Assembly: GCA_025144025.1 (NCBI GenBank)
Contig: JALXWS010000001.1
Location: 186,001-250,000, forward strand
Length of the DNA stretch: 64,000 bases
Origin: Corynebacterium sp. p3-SID1241
GTDB lineage: Bacteria; Actinomycetota; Actinomycetes; Mycobacteriales; Mycobacteriaceae
Direction: 5' to 3'
This document shows, in pieces, positions 1 through 10,062 of this stretch (positions within the stretch are counted from its first letter, which is position 1; every line of letters starts with the position of its first letter). The notes below the pieces were generated by a model that was not told the DNA's origin, made no database searches, and saw only the letters and a program-made list of their open reading frames with translations. The position numbers and the translations under genes are program-made.

Positions 1-1004
1 GCGGCTGGGGCGGCAACCTCCACCGGCTCCAACGCTAGGCGGCGAATGGCCGCGCCCTCACCAGTAGCGCGCGTGAGCCAACCATCGAGCTGCCAGCGCA
101 CGCGGTCTGCGGTAGCTTGCTCCGTCAGCGCCTCCTGCGTGCGCCATACCCGCGCCAGCTCCTCGCCGGTGTCAAACTCCGCCACCACGCGCAGCCGCAA
201 GCACACCTTGCCGGCTTCCTCCAAGCAGGCATGCAGCCGAGCCGCGAGTTGGCGGGCCGCGAAGGCCGCCGCGTCCACGCGCTCGATGCGCTCTTCCATT
301 TCCACGGCCAGGTCTGGGCGCGCCATTTCTGGAGCTACGCGCCTATCCGCACGGGCCTGGGCCAGCTCATGTGCGCGCCGGCCAGGCTCGCCAAACCGGG
401 TGGCTACCTGCTTAAACGGCAGCGCCGCTAAGTCACCCAGGCGCCGCACACCCAGCTTATCCAGCTGCGCAACAAACCCAGCATCAAAGCCCAATGCCTC
501 ATCGGCGGCGAGCACTCCTATGGGCTGGGTGGCCAAAAACTCCCGCGATCCGCCCTCTGGCACCACCGCACCCATGCTACGGTGCCGGGCCGCGATAATG
601 GCCGTAGCAATCTCATCGGCGACGCCGAGGGTGGAATCGAAGCCGGCGTACGAAGAGGCGTCGACAAGCATCTCTAATGCTTTCTCCCCGTGGTAGCGCA
701 GCGCCGCGCCCGCGTCCACAATGGCCAAACCAGGGCGCAGCACCTCCACCGAGGAAGCCACCGCATCCAAACCGGCTGCCACCTCCGCAAAGGCCGCGCC
801 ATCCCGGTCCGGGTTAGCCTCCACCACCGCCGCCTCGGGGCACAGCGCTTGGGCCTGACGCAGGCGCATTCCACGTCGAATACCCGCCCGGCGCGCCGCC
901 CTATCGCATACCGCCACCGCGTGATTGCGCGCAATGACCATAGGGCCCTGCTTGCCGACGGCCTGGATGGGCCAATCCGGAAACCACACGGCCGCTACCC
1001 TCAT
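1..1004 (-). CDS. imuB: ImuB-like Y-family polymerase homologue, 3' end outside window
   Basis: The minus frame is open from the ATG at 1004 to the window edge (at least 334 residues) with no stop, so the gene is partial. The protein opens with MRVAAVWFPDWP and later has RPGLAIVDAGAALRYHG, both typical of ImuB, the polymerase-like subunit of the actinobacterial mutasome. The usual acidic catalytic signature of Y-family polymerases is absent near the N-terminus, as known for ImuB, which acts as an adaptor linking the beta clamp and DnaE2. The ATG overlaps the stop of the upstream imuA-like gene (ATGA, 1001-1004), so the two are translationally coupled. dnaE2 would be expected beyond position 1, which cannot be checked here. 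Confidence 0.88.
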   Translation of the reverse strand, partial: MRVAAVWFPDWPIQAVGKQGPMVIARNHAVAVCDRAARRAGIRRGMRLRQAQALCPEAAVVEANPDRDGAAFAEVAAGLDAVASSVEVLRPGLAIVDAGAALRYHGEKALEMLVDASSYAGFDSTLGVADEIATAIIAARHRSMGAVVPEGGSREFLATQPIGVLAADEALGFDAGFVAQLDKLGVRRLGDLAALPFKQVATRFGEPGRRAHELAQARADRRVAPEMARPDLAVEMEERIERVDAAAFAARQLAARLHACLEEAGKVCLRLRVVAEFDTGEELARVWRTQEALTEQATADRVRWQLDGWLTRATGEGAAIRRLALEPVEVAAPA

Positions 1005-1663
1005 ACGGCCTCCAACCGGCGCCGCTGGCCCACCGTGAGCACCCCGTGCGAGGTCGCTTGTTTCGAGGTAACCTCCACGTCCATGTCCACACCACGGATG
1101 CGCCCACTGCCCTTGCCGACGCCCCGATAGGCACTCACCCTTGCCCCTATCCCCACCGCCGTGCCCGGCAGCCGAGTGCCCACCGTCAGCACCGCCGCAC
1201 GCCCGCCGCGCACCTTCGCCAGCACCGGCCGAGCCTTGGTTGGGCTCACCTCACCGGGCGGCCCATGGTGGATGACGAGATCTAGCCCTTCTGCCAATAC
1301 TCCTGTCACCATCCAGGAATCCACGCCCGGATCTGGGACGGTTACCACGCGTTCGATAACACCTTCCTCGGCCACTTGTGCGAGTAGAAGATCTGGCCAC
1401 CCCACTACGCCTACATGCCCACCGCGGGCCGTGAGGTGGCAGATAAGCTCCACCACAAGCGCTGGACAGTTCGCGCAGTGCACCACCTGCCGGCGCACCA
1501 GGCCACCTGCAGGAAGCAGACGCGCCAGGCCAGGAAGGGTGTCTACCAGCTCTTCTTCTGAGCCACGCTCCATAGCGCGCATGCGAGCACGCAGCATCGC
1601 CACACGGTCCGACCCGCTTAGCCCGGCCACCGCTTTGTCTAGACGAACGCTCGTTTGACTCAC
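1001..1663 (-). CDS. imuA: ImuA'-like SOS mutasome protein
   Basis: A 220-residue protein ending in TSHGVLTVGQRRRLEAV. It has the look of the short RecA-fold ImuA' proteins that sit directly before imuB in actinobacteria; the identification rests mainly on that linkage. The frame extends up to an ATG at 1738, but I choose the GTG at 1663 (protein begins VSQTSVRLDKAVAGL) because the longer extension is Arg/Val-rich, unlike the rest, and overlaps the divergent gene at 1728. A TACTAT -10 box ends 8 bases before this GTG, suggesting a leaderless message. Its promoter lies beside a half LexA box. Expected role: DNA-damage-induced translesion synthesis with ImuB and DnaE2. Confidence 0.78.
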   Translation of the reverse strand: MSQTSVRLDKAVAGLSGSDRVAMLRARMRAMERGSEEELVDTLPGLARLLPAGGLVRRQVVHCANCPALVVELICHLTARGGHVGVVGWPDLLLAQVAEEGVIERVVTVPDPGVDSWMVTGVLAEGLDLVIHHGPPGEVSPTKARPVLAKVRGGRAAVLTVGTRLPGTAVGIGARVSAYRGVGKGSGRIRGVDMDVEVTSKQATSHGVLTVGQRRRLEAV

Positions 1664-1727
1664 CCGGATAGTATGAACCCTCACCCGGACACATGCAAGT
1701 GTATGTTCGAATGATAGCCTTAGCGGC
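1664..1727. promoter_or_regulatory. Divergent promoters with degenerate LexA box
   Basis: The block 1695-1710 reads GCAAGTGTATGTTCGA. Its right half (TATGTTCGA) matches the actinobacterial SOS box TCGAACATATGTTCGA exactly, but the left half is degenerate (11 of 16 overall). It lies between imuA (-10 TACTAT, minus strand) and the gene at 1728 (-10 TAGCCT at 1715-1720, seven bases before its ATG). SOS control of imuA'B is established in mycobacteria; whether this weak box binds LexA is inference. Confidence 0.4.
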
Positions 1728-2147
1728 ATGAACCTCAACGCTGCCTACGGTGCCATGCGCGAGCACACCACCCCCATCCCCACTCCGGCATGGGTGCGCT
1801 TGGGCTCGTCCATCCTCATCGGTGCGGCCGTGGCACTCTTGGCAAGCCGCGCGCATATCTTTGCCGTACTGGTTGGGGCGCTCGTATGCCTTGTGGCAGC
1901 CTTCGTCCTCGTCTTTGCCCACCCCTACCGCGGCGCGATGCGCGCTTATGCCGACAAGCGCAACGTCACTCTGGTTCCCACCATCGCACAGCTCGTACCG
2001 CTTATGATCTTGTGGCTTATGGTGATGCTCGCGCCCATCGTGGTCCTGCCCACATGGGGCGCCGGCCTAGTGTGGCTAGTGGTCTTTGGATTTAGCTTTT
2101 TCGTCTTCCCCCACGTGGATGGCACGCGCCGGCTCGCGTTTGCCTAA
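1728..2147 (+). CDS. Small four-helix membrane protein, unknown function
   Basis: A 139-residue protein with two hydrophobic pairs: roughly residues 24-62 (WVRLGSSILIGAAVALLAS and on) and 85-130 (LVPLMILWLMVMLAPIVVL and on), separated by a short charged loop with HPYRGAMRAYADKRN. This predicts four membrane segments and no recognised domain. ATG 1728 is preceded by TAGCCT with a seven-base gap, so the transcript is probably leaderless. It is divergent from imuA and shares its control region. I do not recognise the family. Confidence 0.75.
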   Translation: MNLNAAYGAMREHTTPIPTPAWVRLGSSILIGAAVALLASRAHIFAVLVGALVCLVAAFVLVFAHPYRGAMRAYADKRNVTLVPTIAQLVPLMILWLMVMLAPIVVLPTWGAGLVWLVVFGFSFFVFPHVDGTRRLAFA

Positions 2148-2168
2148 TCTATACGACACTTTTCGGGG

Positions 2169-2220
2169 TTATCCACAGCTTTTCCGGCCCTAGTGCCGGG
2201 TGTGGGGCGGGTTATCCACA
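2169..2220 (+). repeat. Two perfect DnaA boxes (TTATCCACA)
   Basis: TTATCCACA occurs at 2169-2177 and 2212-2220, same orientation, start-to-start distance 43 bases, in the gap between the membrane protein and the HNH endonuclease. Each sits inside a longer direct repeat, GGTTATCCACAG. No AT-rich unwinding region or dnaA/dnaN gene is nearby, so this is not an obvious oriC. Confidence 0.7.
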
Positions 2221-2284
2221 GAATCCGCTGTAGCGGTTGCGCCGGCCGTGCACCGGTGTAGGTGCGCGCCGTAGCGTTGCAGGC

Positions 2285-3322
2285 ATGAACGCACTCGAGA
2301 CTTACCTCACCGCCTTGGGCCCCGGCATGGACATCATCGCCGGGTGCCAGGGCATGTCTGGGTCCGAGCTTATGGACCGCGGCGCGCCCGATGCCATCGC
2401 CGCCGACCTACTGCTTTTGTGCGAAAGCTACTTCGGCCGCACCAAATTTACGCGCCTGCAGCGCCGCGCTATTGCCGACGCCCGCCGCAACACCCATTCT
2501 ATTGCCACGCTTACCGCCCTAGAGCGCATTGTTAACCGCGCGCCCAGCAAGAAGCAGGCCTGGCAACTGCGCGCGGAATGTTGCGCGATGACCGGCTCGA
2601 TGAGCCATATCCTTAAACACGCCCGACGGCGCCTGCGCGAGCTGAAAGACAACACCGTAACCCCAGGCGTGCGCACTTACCGACGCCCCAATGACTACTG
2701 GACGCTGGCCATCACCGGAACCTCTAGTTTCATCGCGGATCTTAACGCCGCGCTGGCCGCGACCGGAAAGCAATCGCTCGAGGCGGTAGAAAAGATCTTC
2801 TTTGACCAAGCAGCGGCCGCCCGGGCAGAAGTGGTGACCAATGCCATCGTGCCGCTGGACAAATTCATCCGCATCCGCGACGGCCGCGGCGATGATATCG
2901 AACTCGAACTGACCAACGGCGCCACCATCACCGGCACCGAATATCTGCGCCGCGTGCTCAACGACGTCGACTTTTCTGGCGACAAAGAAACCGGCTACGT
3001 CACGCTCGTGCACCCCGAAGAAGGCCCAGTCAACTTGTACCGGACCGCACGCGTGGCCAATGACAAGCAGCGCATTATGGCCGCTGCAGAAAATCCACGC
3101 TGCGCCTGGCCGGGCTGTAACCAGCCGGCCGACCTCTCCCAAGTCCACCACCTTAAAGCGTGGAGCAACGGCGGGGAGACGAATATGAAAAACCTGGTCA
3201 TGTGCTGCGCTTACCATAATGGCGTCAACGACGATGACCCCCACGCCCCACCTCGGCGCGGCCGCCTCGAGCGGGTGGGCGGACACATTGTGTGGCGGCC
3301 ACCGTTTACCCCGCGCGAGTAA
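2285..3322 (+). CDS. HNH endonuclease, 13E12/DUF222-like
   Basis: A 345-residue protein. The C-terminal part, about residues 273-320, is an HNH nuclease: a CAWPGC zinc knuckle, then VHHLKAWSNGGET, then NLVMCCAYHN. The helical N-terminal two thirds resembles the 13E12/DUF222-type proteins common in mycobacteria and corynebacteria. An in-frame upstream start exists at 2237, but I prefer ATG 2285: TAGCGT at 2272-2277 lies seven bases before it, the same leaderless spacing as at neighbouring genes, and the extra 16 residues are Arg-rich. Such genes occur in multiple copies in related genomes; the biological role is not established. Confidence 0.85.
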   Translation: MNALETYLTALGPGMDIIAGCQGMSGSELMDRGAPDAIAADLLLLCESYFGRTKFTRLQRRAIADARRNTHSIATLTALERIVNRAPSKKQAWQLRAECCAMTGSMSHILKHARRRLRELKDNTVTPGVRTYRRPNDYWTLAITGTSSFIADLNAALAATGKQSLEAVEKIFFDQAAAARAEVVTNAIVPLDKFIRIRDGRGDDIELELTNGATITGTEYLRRVLNDVDFSGDKETGYVTLVHPEEGPVNLYRTARVANDKQRIMAAAENPRCAWPGCNQPADLSQVHHLKAWSNGGETNMKNLVMCCAYHNGVNDDDPHAPPRRGRLERVGGHIVWRPPFTPRE

Positions 3323-3343
3323 GCGCCGCCACTAAAACGAGCG

Positions 3344-3374
3344 AAAAGGCGCCCAGCAATAGCCTGAGCGCCTT
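3344..3374 (-). terminator. Rho-independent terminator of guaA
   Basis: On the minus strand AAGGCGC pairs with GCGCCTT around a 15-base loop (3346-3352 and 3368-3374), followed by TTTCGCTCGTTTT. It lies 15 bases past the guaA stop. It could also act weakly on the convergent HNH gene. Confidence 0.75.
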
Positions 3375-3388
3375 CTACGCATGCCGTT

Positions 3389-4963
3389 TTACTCCCACTC
3401 GATGGTTCCCGGTGGCTTGGAGGTGCAGTCCAAGACCACGCGGTTGACGTCCTTTACCTCGTTGGTGATGCGGGTAGAAATCTTCTCTAGCACCTCGTAC
3501 GGCAGGCGGGTCCAGTCCGCGGTCATGGCGTCTTCCGAGGACACCGGGCGCAGCACGATCGGATGGCCGTAGGTGCGGCCATCGCCCTGCACGCCAACGG
3601 AGCGGACATCGGCCAACAGTACTACCGGGCACTGCCAAATCTGATCATCTAGGCCGGCATTGGTCAGCTCTGTGCGGGCAATGAGGTCTGCCTCGCGCAG
3701 GGTTTCCAAGCGCTCTTCGGTTACTTCACCGATAATGCGGATACCCAATCCTGGGCCAGGGAATGGCTGACGGCTAACGATCTCTTCTGGCAAGCCCAGC
3801 TCGCGGCCGACGGCACGCACCTCGTCCTTAAACAGCAGGCGCAACGGCTCGACCAGTTCGAACTCCACATCATCTGGCAAACCGCCAACATTATGGTGAG
3901 ACTTAATATTCGCCGTGCCATCACCGCCGCCAGACTCGACGACGTCCGGGTACAGCGTTCCCTGGACGAGGTAGTCGATGGTGGAACCTGCCGGGGCGTC
4001 GTCAAGCACGCCTGCAACCGCGCGCTCAAAGGAACGGATAAACTCCGCACCGATGGCCTTGCGCTTGGCTTCCGGGTCGCTAACTCCCGCCAGCTTATCC
4101 AGGAAGGCGGCACGCTCATCTGCAGTCACCAGCTTCGCGCCGGTGGAGGCAACGAAGTCCTTTTCTACCTGCTCACGCTCGCCGGCACGCAGCAGGCCGT
4201 GGTCAACAAAGACACAGGTGAGGCGATCGCCAATGGCACGCTGCACCAGCGCGGCCGCCACAGCGGAGTCCACACCGCCGGACAGGCCGCAAATAGCGCG
4301 GCCTTCCTCGCCCACCTGCGCGCGGACATCCGCGATGAGCTGCTCGGCGATATTATCGGCCGTCCAATTCTGCTCTAGGCCAGCAATCTCGGTAAGGAAA
4401 CGGGTAAGCACCTCCTGGCCGTACGGCGAGTGGAGCACCTCAGGGTGGTACTGCACGCCGGCCATCTGCTTGGCTGGGCACTCCATAGCGGCAACGGGAG
4501 CACCGGCCGAGGTGGCAGTAACCTCAAAGCCTTCAGGTGCAGAAGAAACGGCATCACCGTGAGACATCCACACCTTGTGGGTGGACTCTAGGCCAGCGTG
4601 AAGCACACCGCCCTTAACGTCTATATCGGTGCGGCCGTACTCACGCTCGCCGGTGGAAGAGACAGTGCCACCAAGCGCATGGTTCATGGCCTGGAAGCCG
4701 TAGCAAATGCCGAAAACCGGAATGCCGAGCTCAAGTAGCTCCGGCTTAAGGGCCGGGGCGCCATCGGCATATACGGAAGATGGTCCGCCCGACAAAATGA
4801 GAGCGGCTGGGTCCTTTGCTTTAATTTCCTCTACAGAAGCGGAGTTGGGGACAACCTCGGAGTAAATCTTGGCCTCGCGCACGCGGCGGGCAATAAGCTG
4901 CGCGTACTGAGCGCCAAAGTCCACAACGAGGACGGGGCGCGGGGTAGTATTTGGCTTAGTCAC
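3389..4963 (-). CDS. guaA: GMP synthase (glutamine-hydrolysing)
   Basis: A 524-residue enzyme that aminates XMP to GMP, the last step of de novo GMP synthesis. The N-terminal class I glutaminase has the nucleophile Cys87 in FGICYGFQ and the QYHPEV histidine/glutamate pair. The ATP pyrophosphatase domain has the PP-loop [10 protein letters not shown] near residue 230, and the C-terminal dimerisation domain ends [17 protein letters not shown] then PPGTIEWE. Start is GTG at 4963; TAGACT on the minus strand ends seven bases before it, so the message is likely leaderless. It is separated from guaB/guaB3 by a divergent small lipoprotein gene. Confidence 0.97.
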   Translation of the reverse strand: MTKPNTTPRPVLVVDFGAQYAQLIARRVREAKIYSEVVPNSASVEEIKAKDPAALILSGGPSSVYADGAPALKPELLELGIPVFGICYGFQAMNHALGGTVSSTGEREYGRTDIDVKGGVLHAGLESTHKVWMSHGDAVSSAPEGFEVTATSAGAPVAAMECPAKQMAGVQYHPEVLHSPYGQEVLTRFLTEIAGLEQNWTADNIAEQLIADVRAQVGEEGRAICGLSGGVDSAVAAALVQRAIGDRLTCVFVDHGLLRAGEREQVEKDFVASTGAKLVTADERAAFLDKLAGVSDPEAKRKAIGAEFIRSFERAVAGVLDDAPAGSTIDYLVQGTLYPDVVESGGGDGTANIKSHHNVGGLPDDVEFELVEPLRLLFKDEVRAVGRELGLPEEIVSRQPFPGPGLGIRIIGEVTEERLETLREADLIARTELTNAGLDDQIWQCPVVLLADVRSVGVQGDGRTYGHPIVLRPVSSEDAMTADWTRLPYEVLEKISTRITNEVKDVNRVVLDCTSKPPGTIEWE

Positions 4964-4969
4964 GTCCCA

Positions 4970-4989
4970 TAGTCTAACCCACTAGACTA
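4970..4989. promoter_or_regulatory. Back-to-back -10 boxes of guaA and the lipoprotein gene
   Basis: The sequence TAGTCTA-ACCCAC-TAGACTA is a perfect 7-bp inverted repeat. Each arm forms a TAGACT -10 hexamer pointing outward: the left arm serves guaA (GTG 4963, seven bases away), the right arm serves the gene at 4997 (eight bases away). Both messages would start at or next to the start codon. Confidence 0.6.
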
Positions 4990-4996
4990 ATGACCT

Positions 4997-5380
4997 ATGA
5001 AGCGCTTGACTGTTGTGCTCGCCTCGGGGCTCTTAATGTGCGGTTGCGATACCACACCAACCACGGCCGCGGTGACGTCTGCGCTGGACGAACAAGGCCC
5101 ACAGCAAGTAACGCTCTCGGCCGCAGAGATCTTTGGAGACCAGTGGGATGAGTGGGTCCCACTGTGTGGTCCGCGGCAGGCAGAGCGCGTGGGACACTCA
5201 GATGTGGCGCATAATTCGGTGGTGCTGCGTGCGGCCGCGGAGAAAAAAGTAGTAGAGCTCAATCCCACGAGAGCACGCGTGTGCCCGGTACAAAATGCAG
5301 GGCACTGGCGGCCGATGACAAAGCAGACCACATGGAGGCGCGAAGGTGGTTGGCAGCTAGTCTCCCAACCACTCTCCTAG
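4997..5380 (+). CDS. Small secreted, possibly lipid-anchored protein
   Basis: A 127-residue protein with an N-terminal signal MKRLTVVLASGLLMCGC; cysteines at 15 and 17 make a lipoprotein possible, but the lipobox (MCGC) is not canonical. The mature part is hydrophilic, with two cysteines in VPLCGPRQAERVG and ARVCPVQNAG that could form a disulfide. No catalytic motif is visible. It is divergent from guaA with the shared palindromic -10 region; whether it is related to purine metabolism cannot be told. Confidence 0.7.
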   Translation: MKRLTVVLASGLLMCGCDTTPTTAAVTSALDEQGPQQVTLSAAEIFGDQWDEWVPLCGPRQAERVGHSDVAHNSVVLRAAAEKKVVELNPTRARVCPVQNAGHWRPMTKQTTWRREGGWQLVSQPLS

Positions 5381-5484
5381 TCTGCAGGTGTTCATCAGCT
5401 AATCAGCGGAATGCGGAAAAGAAGCCGAAGCACAACACGAGGCTGTACCAAAAGGCACAGCCGCGTTGAGGGATTCGATCGGAA

Positions 5485-6648
5485 TTAGTAGCGAACAGCG
5501 AGTTTGACCTTTTGGAAGGACTTCAGGTCGGTATATCCGCACTTGGCCATAGAGCGGCGCAGCGCACCGACGAGATTGGTGCGGCCGAAGGGCTCGCTAG
5601 AGGGACCGTGCAACACGGTTTCAAGCGAGGGGGCCGCGGAATCTTCTGCAGCTTCGGCCGGGGTGCCGGTGGTGAGAAAATCCACGTCCAGGTCGGTATC
5701 GGCACCGGAGAACTGAACGAAGCCTCGCGGGAAGCGCGGGTGTCCGGCCGTGGCGGGCCAGTACCAGCCTTTACCACCGGCCTCGCGGGCCTGAGCAAGC
5801 AGCGGCCCTAGGACAACGCCGTCGGCGCCGCACGCAAAAGCCTTGGCGATATTGCCGGAGTTTTCAAACTCGGTATCGGCGATGATGTGCACGTAGCGGC
5901 CGCCGGTCTCATCGAGGTAGTCGCGGCGGGCTGCGGCGGCGTCGGCAATCGCAGTGCCCATGGCCGAGTCGATGCCGACGGTTTCGGCGTTGGTGGTCAC
6001 GCCCGCGCCTACAATGACGCCGGCCGCACCGGTGCGCATCAGGTGTAGCGCGGTGGTGTAGTCGGTGACTCCGCCGGCGATGACGGGAACATCCAGCGAG
6101 CCGATAAACTCCTTGAGGTTCAATGGCTCACCGCCGGTAGCCACGTGCTCGGCCGAAACCAAGGTGCCCTGAATAATCAGCAACTCGGCGCCGGCCGCGA
6201 TGACCTTCGGAGCCATCTCGCGGGCGTGCTGCGGCGAGACACGCACAGCTACGGTGACGCCGGAGTCGCGGACTTGGGAGATGCGTTCGGTAAGGAGGGC
6301 GTCGTCAAGCGGGGCAGCGTGTAGTTCCTGAATGATGGAGCTATCACCCGGCTGCGAGTAAATGCGGGCTAAAGCTCCCTCGAGGTCCTTGTGGCGGCCC
6401 CACAGGCCCTCGGCATTGATGACACCGAGGCCGCCTTGCTTGCCCATCTCGATGATGAACTCGGGGGTGGCGAGCGCATCAGTGGGGTGGGACACGAAGG
6501 GAATGTCGAAGGCATAGGCGTCGATGTTCCAGGTGGTATCCACGTCCTTGGAGGAACGAGTACGACGCTGCGGCACGATGGATAGTTGCTCTAGATCGAA
6601 GGTGCGGCGGGCCTCGCGGCCGATGCCAATTTCGGCGTATTCACGCAT
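5485..6648 (-). CDS. guaB3: GuaB3-family IMP dehydrogenase-related protein
   Basis: A 387-residue TIM-barrel protein with the IMPDH/GMP reductase fold but without CBS domains, as in the actinobacterial GuaB3 family. Visible elements are VSHPTDALATPEF near the start, VIAGGVTDYTTALHLMRTGAAGVIVGAG in the phosphate-binding half, and GADGVVLGPLLAQA. It lies seven bases downstream of guaB in the same operon. The family is conserved beside guaB in mycobacteria and corynebacteria; its enzymatic activity is not predicted with confidence here. Confidence 0.93.
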   Translation of the reverse strand: MREYAEIGIGREARRTFDLEQLSIVPQRRTRSSKDVDTTWNIDAYAFDIPFVSHPTDALATPEFIIEMGKQGGLGVINAEGLWGRHKDLEGALARIYSQPGDSSIIQELHAAPLDDALLTERISQVRDSGVTVAVRVSPQHAREMAPKVIAAGAELLIIQGTLVSAEHVATGGEPLNLKEFIGSLDVPVIAGGVTDYTTALHLMRTGAAGVIVGAGVTTNAETVGIDSAMGTAIADAAAARRDYLDETGGRYVHIIADTEFENSGNIAKAFACGADGVVLGPLLAQAREAGGKGWYWPATAGHPRFPRGFVQFSGADTDLDVDFLTTGTPAEAAEDSAAPSLETVLHGPSSEPFGRTNLVGALRRSMAKCGYTDLKSFQKVKLAVRY

Positions 6649-6655
6649 GATATTC

Positions 6656-8188
<1,533 letters not shown>

Positions 8189-8281
8189 TTAACAGGTTTA
8201 GCGGCTAACCCAACTGTAGTGCGTTGCCGGCCGAAGACACCATTTGGGCAGGGGTAAATTGCCTCGGGCGAGCAAGTTCAA

Positions 8282-8287
8282 TAGGCT
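8282..8287 (+). promoter_or_regulatory. -10 box of leaderless gene 8295
   Basis: TAGGCT lies seven bases before the GTG at 8295. This spacing puts the transcription start on the start codon and is the main reason for choosing this start. Confidence 0.5.
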
Positions 8288-8294
8288 CGCAGGC

Positions 8295-8666
8295 GTGAAC
8301 TTCTTCGCCAATATGCCCCGCGATCCTTTCGCCGACGATCCGAATGACCCAGCCTCCTTCTTGGAGGAGGATGAGCAGGTCATGCCGCTTACCGACGACG
8401 ACCGGATCGCCATCATCCACGACCTCGCGCTGGTGCAGAAATTCGCGTCCATCCTCGGCCCACGCGGCATCGATGGCATCTTCTTCCTGTGCGAGGATTG
8501 CCAGGAAAACCACTTCTATGAGTGGGATATTATGGCCGCCAATATGCGCGCCACCCTTGAAGGCGAGCTAGCGCCGGTGCATGAGCCGGGCGCCGAGCCA
8601 GATCCCTCCCGCTACGTGCCTTGGGACTACGCCTTGGGTTACTTGGATGGCCTAGAGGGCCGCTAG
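8295..8666 (+). CDS. DUF5319-type conserved acidic protein
   Basis: A 123-residue acidic cytoplasmic protein with MPRDPFADDPNDPASFLEE near the start, FFLCEDCQENHFYEWD with a Cys-x2-Cys pair in the middle, and WDYALGYLDGL at the end. These resemble the small DUF5319 family of corynebacteria and mycobacteria found beside guaB and sigD. The frame opens at 8244, but GTG 8295 has a leaderless-type -10 box and starts where the conserved sequence begins; ATG 8313 is another option. Function unknown. Confidence 0.82.
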   Translation: MNFFANMPRDPFADDPNDPASFLEEDEQVMPLTDDDRIAIIHDLALVQKFASILGPRGIDGIFFLCEDCQENHFYEWDIMAANMRATLEGELAPVHEPGAEPDPSRYVPWDYALGYLDGLEGR

Positions 8667-8669
8667 CTT

Positions 8670-9425
8670 CTACTGCTGCTGGCCCAACTCGATGGTGGTC
8701 GTCGGCTCATCCTCAAGGTTGGGATTGGGCTGCGGGTTTGGCTGCCCCTGTTCCGTGACCACCACGGTTTCGGTGGCGTACTGAGTTTCGGTCACGGTGA
8801 CCTGCTCCGGCTGCTGCTCCGGTTGCGAAGCTTCTTCCGCCACGGTTTCGGTGGCAGTCTCCGTCACGGTGTGCGGGGTGGGCTTCGGTTGCGCAGAGCG
8901 CTTTTGTTCCGCCTCGCGGTTGGCGGCGATGGCCTTTTCTTCCTTGCCTTCGGCCTCGTCCAACTTGGCGCGGGCGTCCTTCATCAATTCGCGAGCGCCT
9001 TCAATATCGCCTTCGGCCGCGCGAGATTCCATCTCTTCCAGCGTGCCGGCCAGTTCAACGTTGCGGGTCTTATCGCCGTTATCAAAGGTTCCAGCGTGCA
9101 ACATCGCACCACCGGCTCCAGCGATGACTAGGGTTGCGGCGGCAGCGCCGATGAGCCCATGCACAATGGGGCCGCCGCGGCGACTTTTGCGGGCTTGGCC
9201 TAAGTCAATGACCTCAGGCTCAGCGTCGGCGCCTTCTACCAGCGGTGCTGGGGGCATCTGCTTGTCGACGTCCCCCTTTAACTCCAGCAGCAGCTCCGCC
9301 AGGTCATCCTGGCCATCGGAAGGGTCGGTTCCCTTCGAAAGCTCGGTGAGGAATGCATCATCATCTACCAAGGGCTGGAGCTGATCCGCGAGGCCGTCAT
9401 TATCGCCGTGGTGCTTCGGTGCCAT
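8670..9425 (-). CDS. rsdA: Anti-sigma-D factor
   Basis: A 251-residue membrane protein encoded directly downstream of sigD, as RsdA is in M. tuberculosis and C. glutamicum. Residues 1-80 are an acidic cytoplasmic part with DDLAELLLELKGDVD, the probable sigma-binding segment. One membrane helix follows at about residues 85-110 (IVHGLIGAAAATLVIAGAG). The external part has an Ala/Glu-rich coiled coil and a Thr/Val/Gln/Pro-rich tail with repeated TVTET/ATETV units. The assignment rests on position and architecture. Its C-terminus converges with the DUF5319 gene, three bases apart. Confidence 0.85.
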   Translation of the reverse strand: MAPKHHGDNDGLADQLQPLVDDDAFLTELSKGTDPSDGQDDLAELLLELKGDVDKQMPPAPLVEGADAEPEVIDLGQARKSRRGGPIVHGLIGAAAATLVIAGAGGAMLHAGTFDNGDKTRNVELAGTLEEMESRAAEGDIEGARELMKDARAKLDEAEGKEEKAIAANREAEQKRSAQPKPTPHTVTETATETVAEEASQPEQQPEQVTVTETQYATETVVVTEQGQPNPQPNPNLEDEPTTTIELGQQQ

Positions 9426-9489
9426 GATGGTGTCTCTCCCCCTTCCTTTCTGTTATGAGATATCCGCTGTGAGTAGGGCAAGTAGACCC

Positions 9490-10062
9490 TTAGTGCGCAG
9501 TTTCCTGTGCGGCTTGGAGAGCCTTTCGCAATTGAGCGAGTGCTCGGTGCTGTGCGACACGAACCGCACCTGGGGTGGAACCCACAATTTCCGCGGTCTC
9601 TTCTGCCGACAAACCATTGAACACACGCAGAATAACGATGTTTTTCGCCTTGTCACTTAACGTATCGAGCAAGGCGCGCATTCTGTTACTACCGTCGGCC
9701 TGCAACGCCCATTCTTCGGGGGTGGCTTCTCGCGCGGAATCTTCCGGGATTTCCTCGGTAGGTGTGGACTTATCGCGGCCCATGGCGCGGTGAGCATCAG
9801 TGACCTTATTAAAGGCGATGCCATAGACGTAGGCCATAAACGGGCGACCCTTGTCTTCATAGGAACCAATAGAGGTGGCAACTGCAAGGCAAATCTCTTG
9901 GGCCACGTCTTCCGCGGTGGGCTGGCGTCCGCCGCCAATGCGGGCGCGGCAGTAACGCAGCACCTGCGGGTGAATGATCCGCAGGACTTTTTGCAGCGCC
10001 CGCCGACTGCCGTCGACGGCATGCGGGACGAGATCCGCTAGCTCCTGTTCCCTATCGCTCAC
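9490..10062 (-). CDS. sigD: ECF sigma factor SigD
   Basis: A 190-residue ECF sigma factor. Region 2 is seen in AEDVAQEICLAVATSIGSYEDKG and FMAYVYGIAFNKVTDAHRA; region 4 in LSDKAKNIVILRVFNGLSAEETAEIVG followed by AVRVAQHRALAQLRKAL. It is followed by rsdA and is divergent from whcB, exactly the context of SigD in C. glutamicum and M. tuberculosis, where it controls cell-envelope genes. GTAAC elements in the intergenic region may reflect autoregulation. Confidence 0.93.
   Translation of the reverse strand: MSDREQELADLVPHAVDGSRRALQKVLRIIHPQVLRYCRARIGGGRQPTAEDVAQEICLAVATSIGSYEDKGRPFMAYVYGIAFNKVTDAHRAMGRDKSTPTEEIPEDSAREATPEEWALQADGSNRMRALLDTLSDKAKNIVILRVFNGLSAEETAEIVGSTPGAVRVAQHRALAQLRKALQAAQETAH

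Noticed and set aside
5441..5462. Hairpin GGCTGT...ACAGCC between the lipoprotein gene and guaB3
   Set aside because: Only 6 bp and no U-run in either direction; not strong enough for a terminator call.
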